A stretch of DNA of 15,512 nucleotides from the NCBI GenBank assembly GCA_029054965.1, contig JAIDEF010000277.1:1-15512 (forward strand). Reading direction: 5' to 3'. The notes beneath the pieces are model-generated. The model saw nothing but the letters and a program-made list of their open reading frames with translations. It did no database searches and was not told where the DNA came from. Position numbers and translations under genes: made by a program. Source of the stretch: Eubacterium sp. (GTDB taxonomy: Bacteria > Bacillota > Clostridia > Oscillospirales > Acutalibacteraceae). Shown piece after piece: positions 15,458 to 15,512 of the stretch. Position 1 is the stretch's first letter. Every line of letters starts with the position of its first letter.

Positions 15458-15512
15458 ACTAATACCTCTTTTATAAAATTAAATAAATAAAAACCCGTAC
15501 ATAGTATTACAC

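Overview
The window looks like chromosome from a low-GC, Gram-positive anaerobe of the Clostridia. A gut member of the Ruminococcaceae/Oscillospirales is my inference. The support is AT-rich intergenic DNA, strong AGGAGG-type ribosome binding sites, consensus sigma-A promoters, a class B sortase, a signal peptidase I with an N-terminal zinc ribbon, and a TIGR03905-type TSCPD protein. I see no integrase, transposase, rRNA, tRNA or CRISPR array.

Left part (73-7703, minus strand). Eight tightly spaced genes read leftward, probably as one transcript from a near-consensus promoter at 7739-7767. In order of transcription they are a small TSCPD protein, a cytoplasmic GH36-like alpha-galactosidase, a zinc-ribbon signal peptidase I, a MelB/GPH-type sugar symporter, an alpha/beta hydrolase, a MIF-family tautomerase, a two-TM protein of unknown function, and a class B sortase. 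The hydrolase and symporter form a plausible 'import, then cleave inside' pair for an alpha-galactoside. The signal peptidase and sortase are cell-surface processing genes sharing the same transcription unit.

Middle (7704-11798). A 194-bp divergent promoter region separates that operon from a rightward operon iolG-iolD-iolE, which encodes the first, third and second enzymes of myo-inositol breakdown. A perfect 7-bp inverted repeat just downstream of the predicted iolG start site is a candidate operator. The operon ends at a strong hairpin after iolE. The later genes (iolB, iolC, iolJ, iolA) and an inositol transporter are not in the window. An alpha-galactosidase unit head-to-head with inositol-oxidation genes suggests, as a hypothesis only, use of galactosyl-inositols such as galactinol.

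Right part (11799-15512). A small rightward pair encodes a SnoaL/NTF2-like protein and a short soluble-pyrophosphatase-like protein that lacks key catalytic residues. It sits between two hairpins. The last gene, on the minus strand, encodes a complete P2A-type calcium-transporting ATPase that ends at the shared hairpin at 12720-12747. No stretch without a gene exceeds about 200 bases.
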